Shown here: positions 39,395-48,658 of the stretch, piece by piece
Layout of the letters: every line of letters starts with the position of its first letter
How positions within the stretch are numbered: position 1 is the stretch's first letter
Source of the DNA: Arenibacter arenosicollis
Lineage (GTDB): Bacteria; Bacteroidota; Bacteroidia; Flavobacteriales; Flavobacteriaceae
Length of the DNA: 64,000 bases
Reading direction: 5' to 3'
Assembly (NCBI RefSeq): GCF_014397245.1
Contig: NZ_JACLHY010000001.1
Coordinates: 620,001 to 684,000, forward strand
The notes under the pieces: generated by a model
Told to the model about the DNA's origin: nothing
What the model saw: the letters and a program-made list of their open reading frames with translations, nothing else
The model's database searches: none
Position numbers and translations under genes: made by a program

Positions 39395-41080
39395 ATGAGT
39401 GAAGCATCAAAATCGCTAAATTTTATAGAGCATATTGTGGAGGAAGATTTAGGTAAGGGTTTTCCTAAGGATAAGCTTCGATTTAGATTTCCACCTGAGC
39501 CAAATGGTTATCTTCATATAGGACATGCGAGTTCTATATGTCTTAATTTCGGTTTGGGATTAACATATCAGGCACCTGTTAATTTGCGTTTTGATGACAC
39601 CAATCCAGCCAAGGAGGAACAGGAATATGTAGATGCCATTAAAGAGGACGTTAAATGGCTTGGTTACGAATGGGATACAGAATGTTTTGCTTCCGATTAT
39701 TTTCAACAGTTATACGATTGGGCCGTAGTGCTGATAAAACAGGGAAAGGCCTATGTAGATAGTCAGTCCTCTGAGGAAATTGCGGCCCAAAAAGGGACAC
39801 CTACTGAGGCAGGTACTCCTAGCCCTTACAGAGAGCGCACTGTGGAAGAGAATTTGGAGTTATTTGAGGGAATGCGGAATGGAAAGTTTAAAGAAGGAGA
39901 ACATGTTTTAAGGGCTAAAGTGGATATGTCCTCTTCCAATATGTTGATGCGCGATCCAATTATGTACAGGATTTTATACCGAGCTCATCACAGAACAAAT
40001 ACCGATTGGTGTATTTATCCGATGTACGATTGGACCCATGGGGAGAGCGACTATATAGAACAGGTTTCGCATTCGTTGTGTACGTTGGAATTTGCTATGC
40101 ATAGGGAGCTTTATGATTGGTTTTTAGATCAAGTAGTGGACCAGGAATTAGTGCGACCCAAGCAAAGGGAGTTTGCAAGGAGAAACTTTAGTCACACCGT
40201 TGTTAGTAAACGAAAGTTACTTCAATTGGTGGAACAAGGCTTTGTAAGTGGTTGGGATGACCCTAGAATGCCTACCATCTCTGGATTGAGAAGAAGAGGG
40301 TATACACCAGAGTCCATTAGAAATTTTGCGGATACAATTGGAATTGCAAAAAGAGATAATGTGGTAGACGTTTCCTTGTTGGAATTTCATGTACGGGAAC
40401 ATTTAAATAAAATTGCGCCACGGGTAATGGGCGTTTTAAATCCGTTAAAGGTAGTTTTGACCAATTATCCCGAAGGGAAAGAAGAATGGTTAGAGGCGGA
40501 AAACAACCAGGAAGACGAGGGAGCTGGGTATAGAAAATTACCATTTTCAAGGGAATTGTATATTGAACAGGAAGATTTTTTGGAGGAGGCCAATAGAAAA
40601 TTCTTCAGATTAAAACTTGGAGGCGAGGTTCGCCTTAAGAATGGATATATTATAATGGCGGAATCCTGCACAAAAGATACCGATGGGAATATTATTGAAG
40701 TTCAATGTACCTACGATCCAAAAAGTAGGAGTGGAAGTGGAACGGAAGAAAGTTTAAGAAAAGTAAAGGGTACCTTGCATTGGGTTTCCGTAAAGCACGC
40801 TTTGAAAGCAGAGGTTAGGTTGTACGATCGTCTTTTTACCGATGAGACACCGGATTCACATAAGGATAAAAATTTCTTGGACTTCATTAATCCTGATTCT
40901 CTAAAAATTATCTCGGCTTTTGTGGAGCCAAGTTTGGCCGAAGGAAATATTGGTGATATATTTCAATTTCAACGTATGGGATATTTCAATATCGATAAGG
41001 ACAGCAAACCCAATAATTTGGTTTTCAATAGAACGGTCGGATTAAGGGATACCTGGGCGAAAATTCAGGAAAAAAAATAG
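39395..41080 (+). CDS. glnS: Glutaminyl-tRNA synthetase
   Basis: 561 residues from ATG 39395. Class I synthetase signatures are present: P-P-E-P-N-G-Y-L-H-I-G-H with HIGH at residues 41-44, and the KMSKS-equivalent V-V-S-K-R-K-L near residue 270. The R-F-D-D-T-N-P block and C-I-Y-P-M-Y-D-W-T-H-G are typical of GlnRS rather than discriminating GluRS. The C-terminal beta-barrel anticodon-binding domain is complete. It charges tRNA-Gln with glutamine. A -7 element sits 18 bases before the start and a hairpin terminator follows at 41137. Confidence 0.95.
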   Translation: MSEASKSLNFIEHIVEEDLGKGFPKDKLRFRFPPEPNGYLHIGHASSICLNFGLGLTYQAPVNLRFDDTNPAKEEQEYVDAIKEDVKWLGYEWDTECFASDYFQQLYDWAVVLIKQGKAYVDSQSSEEIAAQKGTPTEAGTPSPYRERTVEENLELFEGMRNGKFKEGEHVLRAKVDMSSSNMLMRDPIMYRILYRAHHRTNTDWCIYPMYDWTHGESDYIEQVSHSLCTLEFAMHRELYDWFLDQVVDQELVRPKQREFARRNFSHTVVSKRKLLQLVEQGFVSGWDDPRMPTISGLRRRGYTPESIRNFADTIGIAKRDNVVDVSLLEFHVREHLNKIAPRVMGVLNPLKVVLTNYPEGKEEWLEAENNQEDEGAGYRKLPFSRELYIEQEDFLEEANRKFFRLKLGGEVRLKNGYIIMAESCTKDTDGNIIEVQCTYDPKSRSGSGTEESLRKVKGTLHWVSVKHALKAEVRLYDRLFTDETPDSHKDKNFLDFINPDSLKIISAFVEPSLAEGNIGDIFQFQRMGYFNIDKDSKPNNLVFNRTVGLRDTWAKIQEKK

Positions 41081-41135
41081 CATAAATTTAGTTGATACCT
41101 TTTGATATAACAATTGGTATTTTCTATAAAAAACG

Positions 41136-41170
41136 GAAGCCATAGCTCTTATTTGCTGTGGTTTTTTTTT
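41136..41170 (+). terminator. Terminator of glnS
   Basis: AAGCCATAGC and GCTGTGGTTT pair through 10 positions with two G-T wobbles around an 8-base loop and run directly into a T tract. It lies 56 bases after the glnS stop. Confidence 0.7.
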
Positions 41171-41501
41171 GAGCCAAGGTAAATCCATCTCGTAGATTTT
41201 TATGTTCTTTAAAATGCCTTAAATTGGTTTTAGGGTAAAAAATTGTCCATCACGGCTATTTAGGTCAAAAGTTTGTTGGATAGTGGCAATGTTAAGTTCT
41301 CCTTCCCCTTAATTTTGAACTATTAACAACTGCTTCATATTTTCAAGAAGAATTTATTCCAATATGGGATTTAGAACCCCGGTAATTTCCATATGCTGCC
41401 AGGATTTTTTTTATTTAACTGGAAATTAACAGCAAATGGTTTTTATTGGATGTAAATTAATTTGAACGAAATAGGAAGTAATAACATTAAAAACAATTAT
41501 T
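41171..41501. other. Gene-free spacer between glnS terminator and the YtxH gene
   Basis: 331 bases of AT-rich DNA. I find no open frame, no exact TAnnTTTG and no strong hairpin. It must hold the promoter of the YtxH cassette, but I cannot locate it. Confidence 0.5.
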
Positions 41502-41831
41502 ATGACAAACGACAGTGGAAATACTTTGTTGGCTTTGCTAACAGGTGCTGCAATTGGTGCCGGAATAGGAATATTATATGCTCCTGATAAGGGAACCAAA
41601 ACCAGAAAAAGGATTAAGAAAAAAGCTATGGAAACAACGGATGATCTAACTAGTAGAATATCCCTTGCAAAAGAAGAGCTTACAAAAACGGCCGAGGCCA
41701 AGAAGATTGACTTTGATCAAAAATTGGAAGAGACCATCTCCAATATGAGCTATAAGGCAGACGATATTATATCCGCACTGGAAAAGAAGTTGGCCGACCT
41801 AAAAGTAAAGAACGCACAACTACAGAAGTAA
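41502..41831 (+). CDS. YtxH domain-containing protein
   Basis: 109 residues. A single N-terminal membrane span with small residues (L-L-A-L-L-T-G-A-A-I-G-A-G-I-G-I-L-Y-A-P) followed by D-K-G-T-K-T-R-K-R is the YtxH signature. The rest is charged and probably helical. Family members are stress- or envelope-associated and of unknown mechanism. It is the first gene of a three-gene cassette, 11 bp before the holin-like gene. Confidence 0.85.
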   Translation: MTNDSGNTLLALLTGAAIGAGIGILYAPDKGTKTRKRIKKKAMETTDDLTSRISLAKEELTKTAEAKKIDFDQKLEETISNMSYKADDIISALEKKLADLKVKNAQLQK

Positions 41832-41842
41832 AGAAAAGTTAG

Positions 41843-42187
41843 ATGGCTTTAGAGGATATAAAGGAAAGTTTTACAGAAGTTGATAGTGATGTTAGGTCGT
41901 ATTTGGAAAATACTGGTGAGTATTATAAACTGCAGGTGTTCAAAATTACAATGCGTAGCATTACTACCTTTGCCAAGGTCTTGATGGTTGGAAGCATAGC
42001 GTTACTTGCTTTGTTTATGTTATCCTTCGCGGCAGCTTATGGGATTGGCATTTGGTTGGAAAATACTTTCCTGGGATTCTTGTTTGTGGGGCTATTTTAC
42101 GTACTTATTGGAGCAATATGTTTTTTATACAGACATAAATTGGACAAACCCATGTTGAAGAATTTTTCTAAATATTATTTTGATTAA
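41843..42187 (+). CDS. Holin-superfamily-III-like membrane protein
   Basis: 114 residues with an N-terminal amphipathic segment (I-K-E-S-F-T-E-V-D-S-D-V-R-S-Y-L-E-N) and two hydrophobic spans (about 45-68 and 75-98). This plan matches the phage_holin_3_6/DUF1469-like family common beside YtxH genes in Bacteroidota. It is not evidence of a prophage. The gene ends 6 bp before the next. Confidence 0.72.
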   Translation: MALEDIKESFTEVDSDVRSYLENTGEYYKLQVFKITMRSITTFAKVLMVGSIALLALFMLSFAAAYGIGIWLENTFLGFLFVGLFYVLIGAICFLYRHKLDKPMLKNFSKYYFD

Positions 42188-42193
42188 CAAGTT

Positions 42194-42409
42194 ATGGCAA
42201 TACCTTCATTTAATTCTTTTGAGGAAATAGATCAAAAGTTGAGAATTTTAAAATTACAGAGAGCTATTGATAAGGAGCAGCTTAAAGGGCACCTTAACAA
42301 TGCAAAAACTAGTTTGTATCCCACTAGGTTATTGGGAGGATTTGCAGGTATAACAAAAAAATTGATTATTTCCTTTGTGGCCAATAAGATTTTAAAGAAA
42401 CTTGGTTAG
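42194..42409 (+). CDS. Small conserved protein (DUF6327-like)
   Basis: 71 residues beginning with S-F-E-E-I-D-Q-K-L-R-I-L-K-L-Q-R, a pattern I associate with the DUF6327 family found after YtxH/holin-like genes in flavobacteria. The C-terminus has a weakly hydrophobic stretch. Third and last gene of the cassette; a strong terminator follows. Confidence 0.7.
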   Translation: MAIPSFNSFEEIDQKLRILKLQRAIDKEQLKGHLNNAKTSLYPTRLLGGFAGITKKLIISFVANKILKKLG

Positions 42410-42428
42410 TTTCATCTTTTATGTAAAG

Positions 42429-42473
42429 AAAAACCTTTTACTACTTGTTAAACACAAACAGTAAAAGGTTTTT
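42429..42473. terminator. Bidirectional terminator between the YtxH cassette and the SPFH gene
   Basis: AAAAACCTTTTACT and AGTAAAAGGTTTTT form a perfect 14-bp stem with a 17-base loop. A-rich and T-rich flanks make it work for both converging units. Confidence 0.8.
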
Positions 42474-42495
42474 GCTTTAAAGGAAAAATTGTAGA

Positions 42496-43425
42496 CTATT
42501 TGGTATCTTTCTTTTTATTTTGCGTTTTCATAGATTCTCCAATCATATTACTGGCGGTAAAAGAGGCTACCATGTTATTTAACATGTCACTTCCGGCCTG
42601 GGGAGAATTAGGCAACAGTATTAAATTGGTGTTAGTAGCTTCCCCTATGGACTGTAGGGTGTCATAATGTTGTGTAACAACGATTAGGGCAGAGGCCTCC
42701 TGTGAATTTATACCGACTTTGTTCAAAACTTCCACAGATTCCTCCAGTCCACGGGCAATTTCCCTTCTCTGATCGGCAATACCCTGACCCTGTAGCCTTT
42801 TGCTTTCTGCTTCTGCTTTTGCTTTTTCTACGATTAGGATACGTGCTGCATCACCTTCAAATTGTGCAGCAATTTTTTCCCTTTCAGAGGCATTGATACG
42901 GTTCATGGCTTCTTTTACCTGTGCATCCGGATCTATATCCGTTACTAGGGTTTTAATAATATCGTATCCATAATCCAACATCGCATCTTGAAGCTCGGTT
43001 TTAACTGCAATGGCGATATCGTCCTTTTTTACGAATACATCATCCAATTTCATTTTCGGAACTTCGGCACGTACCACATCAAATACGTAAGAGGTAATTT
43101 GATCATGTGGATATTCCAATTGATAAAAAGCTTCGTAGACTTTATTTTTTAAAACAACATATTGTACTGAGATTTTAAGTTTTACAAAGACATCGTCCAA
43201 GGTCTTGGTCTCAACAATTACATCCAATTGTTGAATTTTTAGCCCAACACGGGCGACAATGCGGTCTACAAGCGGAATTTTCATTCCTAAACCGGAAGTA
43301 CGTACACTATTAAATTTTCCAAAACGCTCAATAATAACTGCGGTTTGTTGCTTAACAGTAAAGAAAGAAGAAAAAAGAATAATAAGACCGAATAACAGTA
43401 TCGGTATTAGTAAAAATGAACCCAT
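42496..43425 (-). CDS. SPFH/band-7 (stomatin-like) membrane protein
   Basis: 309 residues. One N-terminal membrane span (about 4-22) is followed by the SPFH domain: V-K-Q-Q-T-A-V-I-I-E-R-F-G-K-F, then G-L-G-M-K-I-P-L-V-D, and R-A-E-V-P-K-M-K-L-D-D-V-F. A long helical region with A-E-A-E-S-K-R-L-Q-G-Q-G-I-A (about 200-240) predicts oligomerisation. These proteins organise membrane microdomains and often modulate membrane proteases. No NfeD partner lies beside it. Confidence 0.88.
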   Translation of the reverse strand: MGSFLLIPILLFGLIILFSSFFTVKQQTAVIIERFGKFNSVRTSGLGMKIPLVDRIVARVGLKIQQLDVIVETKTLDDVFVKLKISVQYVVLKNKVYEAFYQLEYPHDQITSYVFDVVRAEVPKMKLDDVFVKKDDIAIAVKTELQDAMLDYGYDIIKTLVTDIDPDAQVKEAMNRINASEREKIAAQFEGDAARILIVEKAKAEAESKRLQGQGIADQRREIARGLEESVEVLNKVGINSQEASALIVVTQHYDTLQSIGEATNTNLILLPNSPQAGSDMLNNMVASFTASNMIGESMKTQNKKKDTK

Positions 43426-43577
43426 GATTAAGTGTTTAAAATTAGTTAATGAATTTACAAAAGACTTTGCAGATATGTCGCTTTTTAGTCCAAGATGTTA
43501 CATTTTCAATTTCATGGCCACGGAGGCCTTTTCTTAAAGGGCATTCAAATCTTTCCTTATTGTATGAAATAAATGGT

Positions 43578-45089
43578 CTACAAAACGGAAATAGCTGTTT
43601 TAATTCTGTCCATGCTATCCTTCTTGCCAATTAATGCAATAATGTCGAATATATGTGGTCCTTTCATCTCACCAACAATAACTAAACGTAATGGGGGCAT
43701 TACCTTTCCAAAGGATAGTTCGTTGTCTGTAATCCATGCCTTCACTTGATTTTCAAGATTTTCAGAGGAAAAAACATCGATACCCTCCATTAGGGTTAAC
43801 AATTGTGTCATTATAACAGCACTGTCTTCCTTCCATTGCTTTTTAACCGCCTTTTCATCGTAGTTGGTTGGTGCAACAAAGAAATAACTGCCTAAGTCCC
43901 AAAAATCGTTTACAAAGGTTGCACGTTCCTTAATTAATGTAATTACTTCCTTTATATAGTTTGCATTATCCTTTTCTTGTGGTAAAGGAATACCTCTGTT
44001 TTTCAAGTTCAACATAAACGCATTGGCCAGTTGGGCATTGTCCTGCGTCTGCATATAGTGTTGATTATACCATTTGGTTTTATCTGGATCAAATCGTGCT
44101 CCTGATTTGTTTACTCTTTCCAAGCTAAAGGCAGCTACTAGCTCATCAAGTGAAAAGATTTCTTGTTCTGTCCCTGGATTCCATCCTAGTAATGCCAGGA
44201 AGTTGGTAACTGCTTCTGGAAAATAGCCTTCCTCGCGGTATCCAACGGAATCTTCCCAAGTGAGTGGAAATACAGGAAAGCCCATTTTTGCTCCATCCCT
44301 TTTACTTAGCTTGCCTTTTCCTACCGGTTTCATTATTAAAGGTAGATGTGCAAATTGTGGTGCTTCCCATCCAAAAGCGTCGTATAATTGCTGGTGAAGG
44401 GCTAATGATGGTAACCATTCTTCACCCCGTATAACGTGGCTAATCTGCATTAAATGGTCATCCACTATGTTGGCTAAATGATAGGTTGGCATTCCATCAC
44501 TTTTAAACAATACCTTGTCGTCAAGGGTATTGGTATCTATTTTTATGTCGCCTCTAATGATATCGTGAAGTTGTAATTGGGAATCCTGTGGAGTTTTAAA
44601 GCGTATAACAAAGTCCTCTCCTGCTTCCAATTTGGCCTTTGTTTCGGATGGACTTAAGGACAGGGAGTTGGAGAGTTTTAACCGGTTGTGGTAATTGTAA
44701 ATAAAAGTTTTCCCTTTTTCTTCGTGGTCCTTTCTATGAAAATCCAGCTTTTCACTTGTGTCAAATGCATAATAGGCGTGTCCGTTATCAATAAGGGTAT
44801 CGGCATATTTTTTATATAGATCTTTCCTACTGCTTTGTCGGTACGGACCATAACCGCCATCTTTTCCGGGACCTTCATCGTAAGGTATATTACACCAGTT
44901 TAGGGCATCTATTATATATTGTTCGGCACCTTCAACATAGCGATTTTGGTCTGTGTCCTCTATTCTCAATAAAAAGTCCCCATTGTTCTTTTTCGCAAAT
45001 AAATAATTGAAGAGAGCGGTACGAACACCACCAATATGTAATGGACCTGTTGGGCTAGGAGCAAAACGAACGCGTACTTTCTTGGTCAT
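43578..45089 (-). CDS. gltX: Glutamyl-tRNA synthetase
   Basis: 503 residues from ATG 45089; the frame stays open to 45152 but the family N-terminus (V-R-V-R-F-A-P-S-P-T-G-P-L-H-I-G-G) and a -7 element at 45113-45106 place the start here. HIGH-equivalent H-I-G-G is at about 18-21 and the KMSKS-equivalent K-L-S-K-R-D-G is present in the middle. It charges tRNA-Glu. It is transcribed divergently from the DUF4175 gene. Confidence 0.95.
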   Translation of the reverse strand: MTKKVRVRFAPSPTGPLHIGGVRTALFNYLFAKKNNGDFLLRIEDTDQNRYVEGAEQYIIDALNWCNIPYDEGPGKDGGYGPYRQSSRKDLYKKYADTLIDNGHAYYAFDTSEKLDFHRKDHEEKGKTFIYNYHNRLKLSNSLSLSPSETKAKLEAGEDFVIRFKTPQDSQLQLHDIIRGDIKIDTNTLDDKVLFKSDGMPTYHLANIVDDHLMQISHVIRGEEWLPSLALHQQLYDAFGWEAPQFAHLPLIMKPVGKGKLSKRDGAKMGFPVFPLTWEDSVGYREEGYFPEAVTNFLALLGWNPGTEQEIFSLDELVAAFSLERVNKSGARFDPDKTKWYNQHYMQTQDNAQLANAFMLNLKNRGIPLPQEKDNANYIKEVITLIKERATFVNDFWDLGSYFFVAPTNYDEKAVKKQWKEDSAVIMTQLLTLMEGIDVFSSENLENQVKAWITDNELSFGKVMPPLRLVIVGEMKGPHIFDIIALIGKKDSMDRIKTAISVL

Positions 45090-45105
45090 TGTATTAATTT
45101 TTGCC

Positions 45106-45113
45106 CAAAGATA
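45106..45113 (-). promoter_or_regulatory. -7 element (TATCTTTG) for gltX
   Basis: CAAAGATA on the plus strand is TATCTTTG on the minus strand, an exact consensus match 17-24 bases before ATG 45089. It excludes the upstream in-frame start at 45152. Confidence 0.6.
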
Positions 45114-45199
45114 CGTAAAGCGTTCTATTTGGTTAAGGGGTTTTTGCGGCATGGGGCCTATTCGGGTTTTTCGTATCTTGGTTCTAAATATGTTGGACT

Positions 45200-48100
45200 T
45201 TGGAGAATTATAAAAATATATTGGATAAGCTTAATGCCTTTATTGCAAAGTTCTATACCAAGATGTTGCTTAAGGGGGTGGTTCTTTTTATGACCTTTGG
45301 GGTGCTTTTCTTTTTTTTCGTACTGGGTGTAGAGTATTATTTGTGGTTGAATTCTACCGGAAGGTTTATCCTCTTTCTTTTGTTTGTATGCACGGAATTA
45401 TATTTGGCGTGGAAATTCATTCTTATTCCCTTATCCTTTTTATTTAAATGGAAACGTGGACTAAGCAATAAGGAGGCTTCCCTTCTTATTGGAAAGTATT
45501 TCCCGGAGGTTGATGATAAACTGTATAATTTGTTGGATTTGGCCGATAGTGATTCCAAATCTGAGCTACTATTGGCTAGTATCCAACAGCGTTCAACAAG
45601 CCTTGGGACAGTTCCATTTGTTAAGGCAATCAATTTTAAGGAAAATATTAAGTATATAAAGTATTTATTAATTCCGATTGGTATTTTTGGTTTAATATGG
45701 GTTTCAGGTGATATTGTTTCCTACTTTAGTTCATATAAAAGGGTGGTTAATTATGATTTGGCCTATGAACCTCCTGCACCGTTTAGATTTTTGTTAGTGA
45801 ATGCTGATTTAAATGTATTGGACAATGAACCAACGTCTCTAATGGTGACTACCGAAGGTCGTATTAGGCCGGAAACTATGTCTATTGTAGTTAATGGTAA
45901 GGAATTCCTTTTGCAGTTTAAAGATGGCTTTTATCAATATCTTTTTACACCGCCTCTGCGTAGTACACCTTTTTATTTCTTGGCAAATGGTGTTAGATCA
46001 AAGGAATATTTTTTAAATGTTCTTAAAACTCCTACTATAGTGGATTTTGATATGGTGTTGGATTATCCTGACTATACCAAGAAAAAGGATGAAGTTATTA
46101 GGAGTACTGGAAACGGTGTTTTTCCGGAGGGTACAGAGGTGTTGTGGAGAATTAATACCAGGGCTACTGAGGAGGTAATTTTTCATACCAATGATAGTTC
46201 AGAAATTTTTAATAAGTCTAACGACCGTTTCACTTTTTCGAAAAGAATTTTTTCGGATTTGGATTACGAATTGGCTACTGCCAATAGTAATATTAAGGAT
46301 TACGAGAGATTGGGTTATCGGTTTACGGTGGTTAGGGACGCTTATCCTAGTTTACGCGTTGAACAAGTATTGGATTCCTTAAATCCAAATGTATCTTATT
46401 ACCTGGGGGAGGCTACAGATGATTACCAAATAAGCACTGTTAGATTGGTGTATTATAGAAAGGGGGAGGAAGATAGGAAGGTTTTGGAGTTGTCCAGGCC
46501 AAATTTGAATTATGATAAGTTTTATTACACTTTCCCTTCTGGTTTGGATTTGTTGGAAGGTGTTACTTATGATTTTTATTTCGAGGTTGTTGATAATGAT
46601 GCCATTCATAAGGGTAAAGTAACTAAGAGTCAGGTGTTTAGCTCTTCATTGTTGGATGATAATATGTTGAAGGATAGGGAGTTAGAGTTGCAAAGGTCGG
46701 TTTTGAGTAATTTGGATAAGTCTTTGGAGAAATCTAAAAATCAACAGCAGACCTTGAAAGAACTAACCAAGGAACAAAGGGAGAATAGTAGTTTGAGTTT
46801 TTCCGATCAGAATAGGATTAAGGATTTTTTGAAACAACAGGAGCAGCAGGAGGAGTTAATGAAGAAGTTCAGTAGTCAGTTAAAGGATAATCTTAAAAAG
46901 ACCCATGATGAGGATAGTAAGTTGAATAAATTGCTCCAAGAGCGAATTGAACGACAGGAACTGGAGGCTAAAAAGAATGAAAAATTATTGGAGGAGTTAA
47001 ATAGGATAGCCGAGAAGTTGGACAAGGAAGATTTGGCCAGGCGTTTGGAGGAGTTGGGTAAGCGGCAGAAGAATGGTGACCGTAATTTGGAGCAGATTTT
47101 GGAGCTTACCAAACGGTATTATATTCAACAGAAATCTGAACAGTTGGGCAATGAATTGGAAAAGTTGGGAGATAGGCAGGAGTCTTTGGAGGAAAGAGAT
47201 TTGGATCTTTTGAAGGATGAACAAGAAGAGTTGAGAGCCAAATTTGAGGAAATTAGTAGGGAGGTTGAAGAATTATTGAAGGATATTGCTAGCTTAAGAA
47301 AGCCTATGAATTTTAAGGTTGATATGGGTAGACTTGAAGATGTAAAGGAAGATCAAAATCAGGCTTTGGAAGAGATTGGTAAACAGCTTAAATCTCAAGA
47401 TGGATCTCAAGACGATAAAAAGCTCTCAGACAAGGGCAAATCCAAGCAGAAGTCAGCTGCCAAAAAGATGAGTGAAATTGCGGAAGATTTAAAGCAATCC
47501 GCTTCTGGGGCTGGAGGGGGATCTTCGGAAGCTGAAGATGCCGAGGTGTTGCGACAGTTGTTGGATAATTTAATTACTTTTTCCTTTAAGCAAGAGAGTT
47601 TGTACAATAGTTTAAGTCAATCCGAGATTTCCAGTACTGTAAATTCATCTAGTATTCGGAAGCAGCGGGAATTAAGGGAATTGTTCAAACACGTGGATGA
47701 TAGTTTGTTTGCTTTGTCCTTAAGACAGGCGGAGATGACCGAGTTCGTAAATGAACAGATAGGTGAGGTTTATTATAATTTGGATAAGGCCCTTGAAAGT
47801 ATGGCAGAGAGTGAGATGTATCAGGGGGCTTCATATCAGAAGTATGTTTTAAATGCTTCCAATAGTCTTTCGGACTTTTTAGCCAATGTTTTGGAGAATA
47901 TGCAGCAAAATATGAGTATGGGTTCTGGTAAAGGAAAAGGGCAAGGATTTCAATTGCCTGATATTATTATGGGTCAGGAGAAATTGGGTGAGAAGTTGGG
48001 AGAAATGGGTAAGACGGGATCAAAAGGAAAGAGTCCTGGAGAAGGTGAGGAAGGTGAAGGTAGTGGAGATAAGCAGGGGAAGGAAGGTAATAGTGGTGAA

Positions 48101-48658
48101 AAAGGTGATGGTCAGGGAGGTGAAGATGGTAGCAAGGGAAAAGAAGGTAAGGGCAAGGGTTCTGGTGGTTCCAAAGGTGAAGTAGGTGGAGTTGGAGGTG
48201 AAGGTGGTTCTAGTAGTAAGCAAGGAGGACCTAGTGAGGAGGAGTTGAATGAAATTTATGAAATTTACAAGGAGCAACAAGCTTTACGGGAACAACTTGA
48301 GAATCAATTGAAGGACCTTATTAATAATGATGATCGTAGGATAGGAGAGAAATTGATTAAGCAGATGGAAGATTTTCAGAATGAATTATTAAGGAATGGT
48401 GTTACCCAGCAAAGCCTTAATAAAATGAATAATATTAACCGTGAAATGCTGAAATTGGAAAATGCGGCTCTTAAGCAAGGGAAGTCAGAGAAAAGGGAGA
48501 GCAATAGAGCCATTGATGTGTTTCAGAACCCGATACTTACTAAACCCTCAATATTAGATAATTATCGTAATGAGGTGGAGATTTTAAACAGACAAGCATT
48601 ACCTTTGCAGCAAAATTTTCAAATTAAGGTTAAGGAATATTTTAGAATTGATGATTGA
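45200..48658 (+). CDS. Large DUF4175-family membrane protein
   Basis: 1152 residues. The family N-terminus (Y-K-N-I-L-D-K-L-N-A-F-I-A-K-F-Y) begins at TTG 45200; the first in-frame ATG would remove it, so a TTG start is preferred. Membrane spans lie at about 24-45, 52-72 and 150-170. A beta-rich middle part of about 190-490 is followed by long Glu/Lys/Gln coiled coil (about 500-700) and a Gly/Lys/Glu low-complexity stretch (about 910-1010, nucleotides 47925-48235), then another helical end. DUF4175 proteins are conserved in Bacteroidota and of unknown function. A near-consensus TATCTTGG (one mismatch) lies at 45174-45181. The gene overlaps ybeY by 8 bases. Confidence 0.87.
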   Translation: MENYKNILDKLNAFIAKFYTKMLLKGVVLFMTFGVLFFFFVLGVEYYLWLNSTGRFILFLLFVCTELYLAWKFILIPLSFLFKWKRGLSNKEASLLIGKYFPEVDDKLYNLLDLADSDSKSELLLASIQQRSTSLGTVPFVKAINFKENIKYIKYLLIPIGIFGLIWVSGDIVSYFSSYKRVVNYDLAYEPPAPFRFLLVNADLNVLDNEPTSLMVTTEGRIRPETMSIVVNGKEFLLQFKDGFYQYLFTPPLRSTPFYFLANGVRSKEYFLNVLKTPTIVDFDMVLDYPDYTKKKDEVIRSTGNGVFPEGTEVLWRINTRATEEVIFHTNDSSEIFNKSNDRFTFSKRIFSDLDYELATANSNIKDYERLGYRFTVVRDAYPSLRVEQVLDSLNPNVSYYLGEATDDYQISTVRLVYYRKGEEDRKVLELSRPNLNYDKFYYTFPSGLDLLEGVTYDFYFEVVDNDAIHKGKVTKSQVFSSSLLDDNMLKDRELELQRSVLSNLDKSLEKSKNQQQTLKELTKEQRENSSLSFSDQNRIKDFLKQQEQQEELMKKFSSQLKDNLKKTHDEDSKLNKLLQERIERQELEAKKNEKLLEELNRIAEKLDKEDLARRLEELGKRQKNGDRNLEQILELTKRYYIQQKSEQLGNELEKLGDRQESLEERDLDLLKDEQEELRAKFEEISREVEELLKDIASLRKPMNFKVDMGRLEDVKEDQNQALEEIGKQLKSQDGSQDDKKLSDKGKSKQKSAAKKMSEIAEDLKQSASGAGGGSSEAEDAEVLRQLLDNLITFSFKQESLYNSLSQSEISSTVNSSSIRKQRELRELFKHVDDSLFALSLRQAEMTEFVNEQIGEVYYNLDKALESMAESEMYQGASYQKYVLNASNSLSDFLANVLENMQQNMSMGSGKGKGQGFQLPDIIMGQEKLGEKLGEMGKTGSKGKSPGEGEEGEGSGDKQGKEGNSGEKGDGQGGEDGSKGKEGKGKGSGGSKGEVGGVGGEGGSSSKQGGPSEEELNEIYEIYKEQQALREQLENQLKDLINNDDRRIGEKLIKQMEDFQNELLRNGVTQQSLNKMNNINREMLKLENAALKQGKSEKRESNRAIDVFQNPILTKPSILDNYRNEVEILNRQALPLQQNFQIKVKEYFRIDD

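Noticed and set aside
41843-42187. Holin-like protein as a sign of a prophage
   Set aside because: No other phage gene nearby; this family is chromosomal in Bacteroidota and sits in a YtxH cassette.
43426-43577. Short open frames between the SPFH and gltX genes
   Set aside because: About 60 codons, overlapping the ends of both genes, with no promoter and no family resemblance.
47988-48185. 65-codon plus-strand frame and antisense frame in the Gly/Lys-rich segment of the DUF4175 gene
   Set aside because: Product of purine-rich low-complexity coding sequence in another frame; composition is not protein-like.
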